NCBI RefSeq assembly: GCF_018332655.1
Contig: NZ_BOQL01000080.1
Location: 62,001-126,000 of the forward strand
DNA: 64,000 nt
Direction of reading: 5' to 3'
From: Actinoplanes auranticolor
GTDB lineage: Bacteria > Actinomycetota > Actinomycetes > Mycobacteriales > Micromonosporaceae
The notes beneath the pieces were generated by a model that made no database searches, was not told the DNA's origin, and saw only the letters and a program-made list of their open reading frames with translations. The translations under genes and the position numbers were made by a program. Each line of letters starts with the position of its first letter. Position 1 is the first letter of the stretch. Positions 56,916 through 64,000 of the stretch are shown piece by piece.

Positions 56916-58285
56916 GACGACAGCTCCCGGACGGTCGACGAGCGGATGAGGGAACGCAGACGCTCCTCCAGCGGTGCCAGCAGAGTGTCCCGCTGGAAGG
57001 TGGCTGCATGGCGGCGAGCGGCCTCGCGCAGCTGCGGATCGGCCCGGCGGGCCGCTTCACCGGCCTCGACGATGGACTGTGCCAGCTTCTCCGGATCGAG
57101 GCTGTCGGCGTGGAACCACAACGGGTAACCCTCGAGAACCTCACGCGCCGCGATGTCCGGCGCGTGCACCGACACGATCGGGCGGCCACTGGCCATGTAC
57201 TCGAAGATCTTGCCCGAGGTGACGTAACGGCCGCCGGCCGCCAGGAACACCAGGACGTCGCTGTCGGCGTAGACCGACGAGACCTCGGTCTTGGGCACCG
57301 GCCCCCGCAGCCGCAGACCGGCATCGGTCTCCGGATCGACCTGCCCGGCCGCGTTCAGGCCCAGCCGCGGCAGCAGAGGCGCGTGGCTGAGCTTGAAGAA
57401 GCCGAGGTGCCCGAAGATGTTGAGCTCCGCGCCGGCCAGCAGCGGGTGCTCCCGGGCGATCCGGAAAGCCTCCGCCATCTCCTCGATCGGCTGGTGGGTC
57501 GTGAGCGTGCCGAGATAGCTGTAGTTGAGCGGCTGCTGCGGCTCGATCGGCTCCACCGGATCCGCCGACACTTCCAGCAGGTCCGGGTCCCAGCCGTTGG
57601 GCACGACCATCATCCGGTCCGCCGCCTCGGGATACCGCTCGGCGTGCCAGTCGCGCAGCGCGTTGTTGACGAACACGACCGACGCCGCCTTGCCGATGAC
57701 CCGGCGTTCCCACTTCCAGGTCGGATGCTCCGGCGGGAAGGCCGGCTGGTCCTTGAACAGGTCGAGGGTCCAGGAGTCGCGGTAGTCGATCACGTACGGG
57801 ATGCGGGCCAGCTTGCCGATCGCCCAGGCGGCGGCGAAGGCGGCGAACGGGTTACCGGTGGCCACCACCGCGTCGAACTTCTCGCTGCGGTGCAGCTTGA
57901 GCGCCTTGGCGACCGAGGAACGGGCCCAGGAGACGTACTGCTCGGGGAACTGCTTGGCCTCGCGCCACTCGAAGAAGCGCCGGGCCGTCGTCGGCATCAT
58001 GCCGCGGAACCAGCTCATGTTCTGCAGCTCGTGCTCCCACCGGAAGGTGTCGAGCTCGGGCCGGATCACGGTGACCCGCGGGTCCACGGTGTCGAGCAGC
58101 TTCTCGTCGGTCGAGCCGATGACGTCGTACAGGAAGTCCAGCGGCGCGGCGAAAACGGTGACGTCCCAGCCGTCGCGCGCGAAGTGGTTCGCCGTCGCCC
58201 GGGCCCGGTAGACACCACTCGCCCGGGAAGGAGGGAAGTAGAAGGCCAGATACAGCAGGCGAGGCCTCCGTGGGCTGGCGGTCAT
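56912..58285 (-). CDS. GT4-type glycosyltransferase
   Basis: ATG 58285 follows GGAG by eight bases and gives 457 residues. Acceptor-side motifs are LLYLAFYFPPSRASGVYRARATANHF and the DAVVATGNPFAAFAAAWAIGKL helix; the linker has YVIDYRDSWTLDLF. The donor side includes YSYLGTLTTHQPIEEMAEAF and SGKIFEYMASGRPIVSVHAPD (E-x7-E type). The family looks like those that transfer fucosamine or similar sugars in O-antigen and wall polymers, but the donor cannot be named. It is followed by and coupled to the half-size protein at 56331. Confidence 0.88.
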   Translation of the reverse strand: MTASPRRPRLLYLAFYFPPSRASGVYRARATANHFARDGWDVTVFAAPLDFLYDVIGSTDEKLLDTVDPRVTVIRPELDTFRWEHELQNMSWFRGMMPTTARRFFEWREAKQFPEQYVSWARSSVAKALKLHRSEKFDAVVATGNPFAAFAAAWAIGKLARIPYVIDYRDSWTLDLFKDQPAFPPEHPTWKWERRVIGKAASVVFVNNALRDWHAERYPEAADRMMVVPNGWDPDLLEVSADPVEPIEPQQPLNYSYLGTLTTHQPIEEMAEAFRIAREHPLLAGAELNIFGHLGFFKLSHAPLLPRLGLNAAGQVDPETDAGLRLRGPVPKTEVSSVYADSDVLVFLAAGGRYVTSGKIFEYMASGRPIVSVHAPDIAAREVLEGYPLWFHADSLDPEKLAQSIVEAGEAARRADPQLREAARRHAATFQRDTLLAPLEERLRSLIRSSTVRELSS

Positions 58286-58406
58286 ACGTTGCACTCCTGG
58301 TCCACAGCTTCCTCTCGATAACGGGCTGGTCATCGGTCGCCACAGCGACCGTACAGGGCATCGCCGTACCCGGGCCCGGCGGGCAGTCGGCCCGCGAGCA
58401 CCGGAC

Positions 58407-60071
58407 TCAGTCGGTCCGCCCCCGGCGTAGCTTGCGCAGCACCCGGCCGGCGATCCGGCGCGGAGTGACCGGCTGGACGACGACCCCGATCCGCCCGACG
58501 CCGTCGAGGGTCGCACTGATCAGGTAGAACTTGGCCCCCCGCCGGTGCACCCGGCGCTGGGCGGCGCTGACGTCGGTGGCGGTCACGTCGTAGCTGCAGC
58601 TCTCGCCGCCGCTGGAACCGGCGAACCGCAGGCGCCCGGCGCGCTTGACGACCTTGCCGTCCACCAGCACGTCGAGCGGCAGCATCGCCTTGACGGTGAC
58701 GCCGCCCTTGCCGTCGCTCTCCGCCACCGGCTCGGCCTGACGACGGCCCAGAGCGACCCGGACCGCGGAGACGTCGCCGCCGTCCAGGTCGGTCAGGGCG
58801 CTGTGCCACTCGACCACGAGCGCGGGCCGGCCGGCCGCCGTGCGTCCCCAGCGGACGTGCGCCGGCCCGTCCTGATGGGCCTTGCTGCGCAACTGATGGG
58901 TGGCGTCGAACCAGTCGTCGGGGAAACCGCGGGCCGAGTCACGGAAGCCGGGAAAGCCGATGTAGTAACGGTCCTCGCTGGCGATGATCGGGGCGAGCCC
59001 GTGCCGGGCGTAGTGCTGCGAGACCGCGATCAGGTCGTCGAGGGTGCCGAACTGCGCGACGCTCAACGGCACGCGGCGCTCGACGTCCAGACTGGCCCGG
59101 ATCTCGTCGGTCAGGTACGCCTCCGCGAGCTTGCGGACACCCTCCTGCACCCGGCACTGCTCCTCGCGGTCGGCGTCGAGGAACCGTTTGCCGAGCAGCT
59201 TGGCCAGCTCCCAGGTGAAGTGCCGGCGCAGCACCTTCATCCGGGCCACCGGATCGGTGATCACGTCGGCGGCGGTGTCCATGATGATCGCGGTGTCGCG
59301 GATGAAGCCGGACAGCGAGGTGCGGTAGGTGATGTTGCTGGAGTCCTCGCGGCGGGCCGCGTAGTAGAACTCGTAGTCCGAGCGGACCGCGATCCGCCGG
59401 GCCGCCACCACCGCCCGGATGGTGAACGGCTGATCGCTGCCCGAACGCAGGTCCTCCGGGTAGCGGATCCCGTGCTCCTCGAGCATCGAGCGCCGGAACA
59501 GCTTGGTGTTGGACAGCGCCCACGGCAGCGCGGAGTCGACCAGGCTGATGTCGTCGCGGTTGCCCGGCTGGTAGACGGCCTGGTTGACCACCCGGCCACC
59601 GGTGCCGACCAGCCGGCCCAGGACGATGTCCGCGTCGAGCTCGTCGGCGGTGGCCACCAGACGGGCCAGGGCCTCCGCGCCGAGGGTGTCGTCCGCGCCC
59701 AGGAAGTAGACGTAGCGGCCGGTGGCGATCTCCAGGCCCCGGTTGCTCGGAGCGGCCGGACCACCGGAGTTGGCCTGGTGCAGGACCTTCACGGTGCCGG
59801 GATAGCGCGCGGCCCAGCGGTCCAGCTCGGCCCCGCCGGCGTCGGTGGAGCCGTCGTCGACCGCCACCAGCTCCAGCCGGTCCACGCCGATGGTCTGGGT
59901 GAGCACCGATTCCAGGCAGCCGGTGAGGTACGGCATGGTGTTGTACACCGCGATGATGACCGTCACGTCCGGCACCGGGCGGTCCCGCGGAACCTCCTGG
60001 CTCGCCCGGTCCGCCCCCCGCGAACGACCGTCGATGTCCAACTGTTTTCCACCTTGTCTCGAGCTCGTCAC
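58407..60071 (-). CDS. GT2 glycosyltransferase with extra C-terminal domain
   Basis: GTG 60071 gives 554 residues; the first ~33 are disordered and a later start is possible. Residues ~35-260 are a GT2 domain: VTVIIAVYNTMPYLTGCLESVL, AVDDGSTDAGG, NSGGPAAPSNRGL, YFLGADDTL (D-x-D-like). A helical region follows (~260-380), and a C-terminal beta-rich domain (~400-540) resembles the middle modules of the long fusion at 42503. No polymerase domain is present. TAAAAT (complement of 60091-60096) is a good -10 with a ~13-base leader. It is monocistronic by layout. Confidence 0.82.
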   Translation of the reverse strand: MTSSRQGGKQLDIDGRSRGADRASQEVPRDRPVPDVTVIIAVYNTMPYLTGCLESVLTQTIGVDRLELVAVDDGSTDAGGAELDRWAARYPGTVKVLHQANSGGPAAPSNRGLEIATGRYVYFLGADDTLGAEALARLVATADELDADIVLGRLVGTGGRVVNQAVYQPGNRDDISLVDSALPWALSNTKLFRRSMLEEHGIRYPEDLRSGSDQPFTIRAVVAARRIAVRSDYEFYYAARREDSSNITYRTSLSGFIRDTAIIMDTAADVITDPVARMKVLRRHFTWELAKLLGKRFLDADREEQCRVQEGVRKLAEAYLTDEIRASLDVERRVPLSVAQFGTLDDLIAVSQHYARHGLAPIIASEDRYYIGFPGFRDSARGFPDDWFDATHQLRSKAHQDGPAHVRWGRTAAGRPALVVEWHSALTDLDGGDVSAVRVALGRRQAEPVAESDGKGGVTVKAMLPLDVLVDGKVVKRAGRLRFAGSSGGESCSYDVTATDVSAAQRRVHRRGAKFYLISATLDGVGRIGVVVQPVTPRRIAGRVLRKLRRGRTD

Positions 60072-60208
60072 AGAAGGCGTCGGACGGCGTATTTTACGGT
60101 ACGGCCGCCGCGCCGGAAGTCACCTTCTGCCGGCCTGCCCAAGACCCTTGCGACCGGTCCGGCCGGGGGCGTGACATCGCGCACCCGGCCGACGGTGATC
60201 CTCAGTGG

Positions 60209-61219
60209 TCAGCCGGCCTGCGGAGCAGGCACGTGCACCGTGTCGCCGGACTTGGCCGACTGCAGGACGGCGGCGGCCACCTCGACCGTACGCATGCCCT
60301 GGCGCAGAGTGACGATGTCGCTCTCCTTGCCCTCGACCGCGTCGCGGAACCGCTCGTGCTCGACGAGCAGCGGCTCCCGCTTCGGGATCGCGAACCGGAC
60401 CATGTCGCCTTCGGACACCCCGCGGAACGCGCGCAGCGCCTCCCACTCGGTGCCGATCGCGCCGTTGGCGAAGAAAGTCAGGTCGGCGGTCAGCGTGTCG
60501 GCGATGAAGCAGCCCTTCGCGCCGGTGATCACGGTGGACCGTTCCTTCATCGGGCTCAGCCAGTTGACCAGGTGGTTGGCCATCAGACCGTCCTGCATCG
60601 AGGCGACCACGGAGACCATGTCCTCGTGCGGGCGGCCGCTGCGCGAGACGGTGCGCGCGGCGACGTCCTGGTAGCCGCGGCCGGTCACCCAGGCGGTCAG
60701 GTCGATGTCGTGGGTGGCGAGGTCCATGACCACGCCGACGTCGGCGATCCGGCCCGGGAACGGGCCCTGGCGGCGGGTGACGACCTGGTACATGTCGCCG
60801 AGCTCGCCGGCCTCCAGGCGCGTCCGCAGGCTCTGCAGCGCCGGGTTGTAGCGCTCGATGTGGCCGACCGCACCGACCAGGCCGCGGCTCTCGAACGCCT
60901 CGACCAGCCTGTTCGACGCCTCCACCGAGGGCGCCAGCGGCTTCTCGATCAGGGCGCAGATGCCGGCCTCGGCCAGCCGCAGCCCGATCTCCTCGTGCAG
61001 CCCGGTCGGGCAGGCCACCACCGCGTAGTCCAGCCGCAGGGCGATGAACTGCTCGATGTCGGTGACCACCGGCACGCCGCCCGGCGCGACGGCGCCCGGC
61101 GCCGGGTCCAGCACGCCGACCAGCTCGACGCCGTCCAGCAGGTTGAGCACACGGGCGTGGTTACGGCCCATCGCGCCCAGGCCGATCAGACCGGCCCGCA
61201 GTCCGTTGCCCGCGCTCAT
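60209..61219 (-). CDS. Gfo/Idh/MocA oxidoreductase (WbpB/WlbA-like)
   Basis: This 336-residue NAD-dependent enzyme has RAGLIGLGAMGRNHARVL (NAD fold), CALIEKPLAPSVEASNRLVEAF (E-K-P motif with catalytic Lys) and GVVMDLATHDIDLTAWVTG (His/Asp site). It fits WbpB/WlbA, which oxidises C3 of UDP-GlcNAcA to a 3-keto sugar for the neighbouring aminotransferase. Its ATG overlaps the aminotransferase stop by four bases, a tight two-gene unit. Simple inositol-type dehydrogenase activity is less likely given that partner. Confidence 0.88.
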   Translation of the reverse strand: MSAGNGLRAGLIGLGAMGRNHARVLNLLDGVELVGVLDPAPGAVAPGGVPVVTDIEQFIALRLDYAVVACPTGLHEEIGLRLAEAGICALIEKPLAPSVEASNRLVEAFESRGLVGAVGHIERYNPALQSLRTRLEAGELGDMYQVVTRRQGPFPGRIADVGVVMDLATHDIDLTAWVTGRGYQDVAARTVSRSGRPHEDMVSVVASMQDGLMANHLVNWLSPMKERSTVITGAKGCFIADTLTADLTFFANGAIGTEWEALRAFRGVSEGDMVRFAIPKREPLLVEHERFRDAVEGKESDIVTLRQGMRTVEVAAAVLQSAKSGDTVHVPAPQAG

Positions 61220-62322
61220 GCCCGCACCGCCACGGTGTTGACCGCGTCGGCGATCCGGTCGAGCTCCTCGGTGGTCAGCCCCGGGAAGATCGGCAGGGAC
61301 ACGACCTCCTCGGCGGCCCGGTCGGTCTCCGGCAGCTTCCAGGGGCCCGGCTGCCCGTCCTCACCCAGGTACGGCTTGAGCTTGTGGATCGGGGTCGGGT
61401 AGTAGACCGCGTTGCCGATGCCGAGGTCCTTGAGACCGGCCTGGAACGCGTCCCGGTCCCCGGTGAACCGGACCGTGTACTGGTGGTAGACGTGCTTCGC
61501 GCCCTCGGCGACCGGCGGGGTGACCACACCGGTCAGCCGCTCGTCCAGGTAGGCGGCGTTCGCGCGGCGCTTGTCGGTCCAGCCGGCGAGCTGGGTCAGC
61601 TGCACCCGGCCGATGGCGGCGGCGACGTCGGTCATCCGCATGTTGGCGCCGACGATCTCGTTCTGGTAGCGCGCCTCCATGCCCTGGTTGCGCAGCAGCC
61701 GCAGCTTGCGCGCGAGCTCGGCGTCGGCGGTGGTGATCATGCCGCCTTCGAGCGAGTGCATGTTCTTGGTCGGGTAGAAGCTGAAGCAGCCGACCGCGCC
61801 GAAGGCGCCGACCGGGGTGCCGTTGAGGGCCGCGGCGTGCGCCTGGGCGGCGTCCTCGACCACGGCCAGGCCGTGCGCCTCGGCGATGGGCATGAGGCGG
61901 TCCATCGCGGCCGGGTGGCCGTACAGGTGGACCGGCATGATCGCGACGGTGCGCGGGGTGATCGCCGCGGCGACCGCGTCGGGGTCGACGCAGAAGCTGC
62001 CCGGCTCGATGTCGACGAACACCGGGGTGGCGCCGACCAGCCGGACGGCGTTGGCGCTGGCGGCGAACGAGAACGACGGGACGATGACCTCGTCACCGGG
62101 GCCGTAGCCGAGGGCCATCAGTGAGAGCTGCAGAGCCGATGTACCGGAGTTCACGGCGACGCAGTGCCGACCGGCGACCAGCTCGCCGAACTCGCGCTCG
62201 AAAGCCGCGACCTCGGGGCCCTGCACGACCATGCCGCTGCGCAGGACGCGGACGGCGGCATCGATCTCGGCCTCGCCGATCACGGGGCGAGCGGGTGGGA
62301 TGGCGGCCTGGTTTGCCGACAT
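61216..62322 (-). CDS. DegT/DnrJ/EryC1 PLP aminotransferase (WbpE/WlbC-like)
   Basis: This 368-residue sugar aminotransferase has NSGTSALQLSLMALGYGPGDEVIVPSF split across the PLP-phosphate region, VEDAAQAHAA (Asp158 pairs with the PLP ring nitrogen) and FSFYPTKNMHSLEGG with Schiff-base Lys186. It moves an amino group from glutamate to a keto-sugar. The next gene (Gfo/Idh) provides a 3-keto-UDP-uronate, so it should make the 3-amino sugar that the acetyltransferase at 48143 acetylates. GGAGGA stands six bases before ATG 62322. Confidence 0.92.
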   Translation of the reverse strand: MSANQAAIPPARPVIGEAEIDAAVRVLRSGMVVQGPEVAAFEREFGELVAGRHCVAVNSGTSALQLSLMALGYGPGDEVIVPSFSFAASANAVRLVGATPVFVDIEPGSFCVDPDAVAAAITPRTVAIMPVHLYGHPAAMDRLMPIAEAHGLAVVEDAAQAHAAALNGTPVGAFGAVGCFSFYPTKNMHSLEGGMITTADAELARKLRLLRNQGMEARYQNEIVGANMRMTDVAAAIGRVQLTQLAGWTDKRRANAAYLDERLTGVVTPPVAEGAKHVYHQYTVRFTGDRDAFQAGLKDLGIGNAVYYPTPIHKLKPYLGEDGQPGPWKLPETDRAAEEVVSLPIFPGLTTEELDRIADAVNTVAVRA

Positions 62323-62553
62323 GGAGGGTCCTCCTGGGTACGCACAGCTACAGATGCGGGAAGCCTCTAGTCACTGACTGTGACGCTAGCGTGACAGGGC
62401 CGTCTGCCGCATGAGTCCGCGGCGGTGGCCACAGTACATCATGCCTTCCGCCGGGCTCATTACTCTGCGCAGACGCAGGGATGAACGCGAGGCAGACGAG
62501 ATGCTTCGACAGGGATAACTTCGGCCCGAACCGATCACCCTGTGTAAGCAGCC
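62323..62553. other. Intergenic region upstream of the aminotransferase operon
   Basis: 231 bases without a gene. It contains the ten-base palindrome ACGCTAGCGT (62383-62392) embedded in a TGAC-rich context (GACTGTGACGCTAGCGTGACAG), about 60 bases before the aminotransferase ATG, which could be an operator. No terminator hairpin of note is seen on the upp side. Confidence 0.4.
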
Positions 62554-63186
62554 TCAGAACCGGGGCATGCCGCCGAACTGCCGGTCACCCGCGTCACCGA
62601 GGCCCGGCACGATGTACATCTTCTCGTTGAGGCCCTCGTCGATCGAAGCGGTGACCAGCCGCAGCGGCAGGCCCGAGTCGCGCAGCCGCTCGATGCCCTC
62701 CGGCGCGGCGAGCACGCAGCAGACGATGACGTCGGTGCAGCCCCGGTCGACCAGCAGCCGGCAGCAGTGCACCAGGGAGCCGCCGGTGGCCAGCATCGGG
62801 TCGAGCACCAGCACCGGCAGGCCGGCGAGGTCACCGGGCAGCGACTCCATGTAGGCGCGCGGCTCGTAGGTGGCCTCGTCGCGGGCCAGGCCCACGAAGC
62901 CCATCGACGACTCGGGCAGCAGCGCCAGGGCGGCGTCGGCCATGCCCAGGCCGGCCCGCAGCACGGGCACGATCAGCGGCGGGTTGGCCAGCCGGGTGCC
63001 CTGGGTCGGCGCCACCGGGGTGCTGATCGGGAACTGCTCCACGGCGAAGGTGCGGGCGGCCTCGTACACGACCATGGTGGTCAGCTCGTGCAGGGCGGCG
63101 CGGAAGGCTCCGGAGTCGCTCTGCGCGTCACGCATGACGGTGAGGCGGGACTGGGCCAACGGATGATCAACGACGAGTACGTCCAC
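62554..63186 (-). CDS. upp: Uracil phosphoribosyltransferase
   Basis: GTG 63186 gives 210 residues; longer frames to 63219 add a non-conserved tail. It makes UMP from uracil and PRPP in pyrimidine salvage. Family marks are VLVVDHPLAQSRLTVMRDA at the start, PPLIVPVLRAGLGMADA, VLDPMLATGGSLV (PRPP-binding loop) and YIVPGLGDAGDRQFG at the end (uracil-binding). Complement TAGGTT at 63194-63199, seven bases from the start, implies a leaderless mRNA. It is divergent from deoC, another nucleoside-salvage gene. Confidence 0.95.
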   Translation of the reverse strand: MDVLVVDHPLAQSRLTVMRDAQSDSGAFRAALHELTTMVVYEAARTFAVEQFPISTPVAPTQGTRLANPPLIVPVLRAGLGMADAALALLPESSMGFVGLARDEATYEPRAYMESLPGDLAGLPVLVLDPMLATGGSLVHCCRLLVDRGCTDVIVCCVLAAPEGIERLRDSGLPLRLVTASIDEGLNEKMYIVPGLGDAGDRQFGGMPRF

Positions 63187-63193
63187 GCCGATC

Positions 63194-63199
63194 AACCTA
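63194..63199 (-). promoter_or_regulatory. -10 element of upp
   Basis: Complement TAGGTT, seven bases from GTG 63186. It lies in the 62-base divergent gap with deoC. Confidence 0.5.
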
Positions 63200-63235
63200 C
63201 CGGGGTTCTCCAAGATCAACTGTCGGCGGGCCGCG

Positions 63236-63241
63236 TAGAAT
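63236..63241 (+). promoter_or_regulatory. -10 element of deoC
   Basis: TAGAAT, seven bases before ATG 63249, a near-consensus -10 for a leaderless transcript. There is no Shine-Dalgarno sequence. Confidence 0.6.
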
Positions 63242-63248
63242 CCCTCTC

Positions 63249-64000
63249 ATGACTGCGACAGCGACGTCGAGGCTCCCTCTCGGTTCTCCGGGCAGTGCGG
63301 CGGAGCCGCTCTCGGGCGGCACAATGTCCGGTTCCGCCTTCAACCTCCGGTCTTTCCTGCACGGGCTGCCCGGGGTGGACAAGGTCGGCGTCGAGGCGCG
63401 GGCGGCTGCCCTCGGCACCCGGTCGGTGAAGACCACCGCCAAGGCGGCGGCGATCGACCTGGCCATCCGGATGGTCGACCTGACCACCCTCGAGGGCGCG
63501 GACACCCCCGGCAAGGTCCGGGCCCTGTCGGCCAAGGCGCTGCGCCCCGACCCCGCCGACCCCACCTGCCCCAGCGTGGCCGCCCTCTGCGTCTACCCGG
63601 CCATGGTCCCGGTCGCGGCCGAGGTGCTGGCCGGCTCCGGCGTGCACCTCGCGAGCGTGGCCACGGCCTTCCCGTCCGGGCAGGCCCCGCTGGAGGTCAA
63701 GCTCGCCGACACCCGCGACGCCGTCGCCGGCGGCGCCGACGAGATCGACATGGTGATCAGCCGGGGCGCGTTCCTGTCCGGTCGCTACGACTTCGTGTAC
63801 GACGAGATCGTCGCGGTCAAGGAGGCCTGCGGGTCCGCGCACCTGAAGGTGATCCTGGAGACCGGCGAGCTGGGGACGTACGACAACGTGCGCCGCGCCT
63901 CGTGGCTGGCCATGCTGGCCGGCGCCGACTTCATCAAGACCTCCACCGGCAAGGTGCCCGTCGCCGCGACGCTGCCGGTGACGCTGGTCATGCTGGAAGC
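63249..64000 (+). CDS. deoC: Deoxyribose-phosphate aldolase, cut by window edge
   Basis: At least 250 residues are present. DeoC splits 2-deoxyribose 5-phosphate into glyceraldehyde 3-phosphate and acetaldehyde in deoxynucleoside breakdown. AIRMVDLTTLEG, SVAALCVYPAMV, VATAFPSGQAPLEVKLADT, GADEIDMVISRG and ILETGELGTY are conserved, and ADFIKTSTGK contains Schiff-base Lys230. The N-terminal ~30 residues are a Ser/Gly/Ala extension. The 3' end is missing at the window edge, probably only the last ~70 codons of the usual ~320-residue actinobacterial form. Confidence 0.93.
   Translation, partial: MTATATSRLPLGSPGSAAEPLSGGTMSGSAFNLRSFLHGLPGVDKVGVEARAAALGTRSVKTTAKAAAIDLAIRMVDLTTLEGADTPGKVRALSAKALRPDPADPTCPSVAALCVYPAMVPVAAEVLAGSGVHLASVATAFPSGQAPLEVKLADTRDAVAGGADEIDMVISRGAFLSGRYDFVYDEIVAVKEACGSAHLKVILETGELGTYDNVRRASWLAMLAGADFIKTSTGKVPVAATLPVTLVMLE

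Noticed and set aside
62323..62553. Riboswitch or small RNA in the upp-aminotransferase gap
   Set aside because: There is no conserved riboswitch core and no strong hairpin, only a ten-base palindrome.

Overview
The window is a very GC-rich actinobacterial chromosome segment. The acyl-CoA carboxylase set (accD, accE, maf, accA), mycosin and WXG/PPE-like proteins, PASTA-less receptor kinases, a GOLPH3-like protein and many apparently leaderless genes suggest a member of the Micromonosporaceae, with Actinoplanes or a relative as the best guess. This is inferred from gene content and codon use, because no rRNA or tRNA gene is present to prove it.

Layout. 1-19.5 kb holds an acyl-CoA carboxylase neighbourhood whose parts are spread out: accD (2377), accE (10590), maf (13902) and accA (17729). 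The gaps contain two M50B-like membrane peptidases, a ~1,570-residue Ser/Thr kinase with a huge repetitive linker, a three-gene type VII secretion-like module (helical protein, PPE-like substrate, mycosin) of lower GC, an O-methyltransferase, and a PadR-controlled ABC exporter. A membrane-anchored disordered protein runs off the left edge. 19.5-24.2 kb carries a TetR/DoxX divergent pair and an operon for a circularly permuted ATP-grasp protein, an alpha-E protein and a transglutaminase. 24.3-27.1 kb looks like a decayed integrated element: a GntR regulator, small membrane proteins and a broken tyrosine integrase.

27.1-42.5 kb is mostly housekeeping: DedA, an NAD(P)H quinone dehydrogenase, a gamma-glutamylcyclotransferase-like protein, tandem GNAT, a SCO6745-like protein, a coiled-coil protein, a metallo-hydrolase, a DUF4349 lipoprotein, an M20 amidohydrolase, a stand-alone methylmalonyl-CoA mutase-type subunit, a second receptor kinase, a phosphosugar mutase and a GOLPH3/GPP34-like protein. 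42.5-62.3 kb is a large cell-envelope glycopolymer locus. It has two glycosyltransferase/CDP-glycerol-type polymerase fusions, five further glycosyltransferases or GT-like proteins, a methyltransferase, a UDP-GlcNAc 2-epimerase, a nucleotide-sugar dehydrogenase, and a Gfo/Idh dehydrogenase, PLP aminotransferase and left-handed beta-helix acetyltransferase. The last five together could make a UDP-2,3-diacetamido-uronic acid. 62.5-64 kb has divergent upp and deoC (cut by the right edge).

Regulatory signals are readable. At least a dozen genes have a TANNNT -10 element six or seven bases before the start codon, which implies leaderless mRNAs. Matching palindromic operators lie at the PadR and ABC promoters, paired repeats lie at the TetR/DoxX promoter, and several strong hairpins separate convergent genes.
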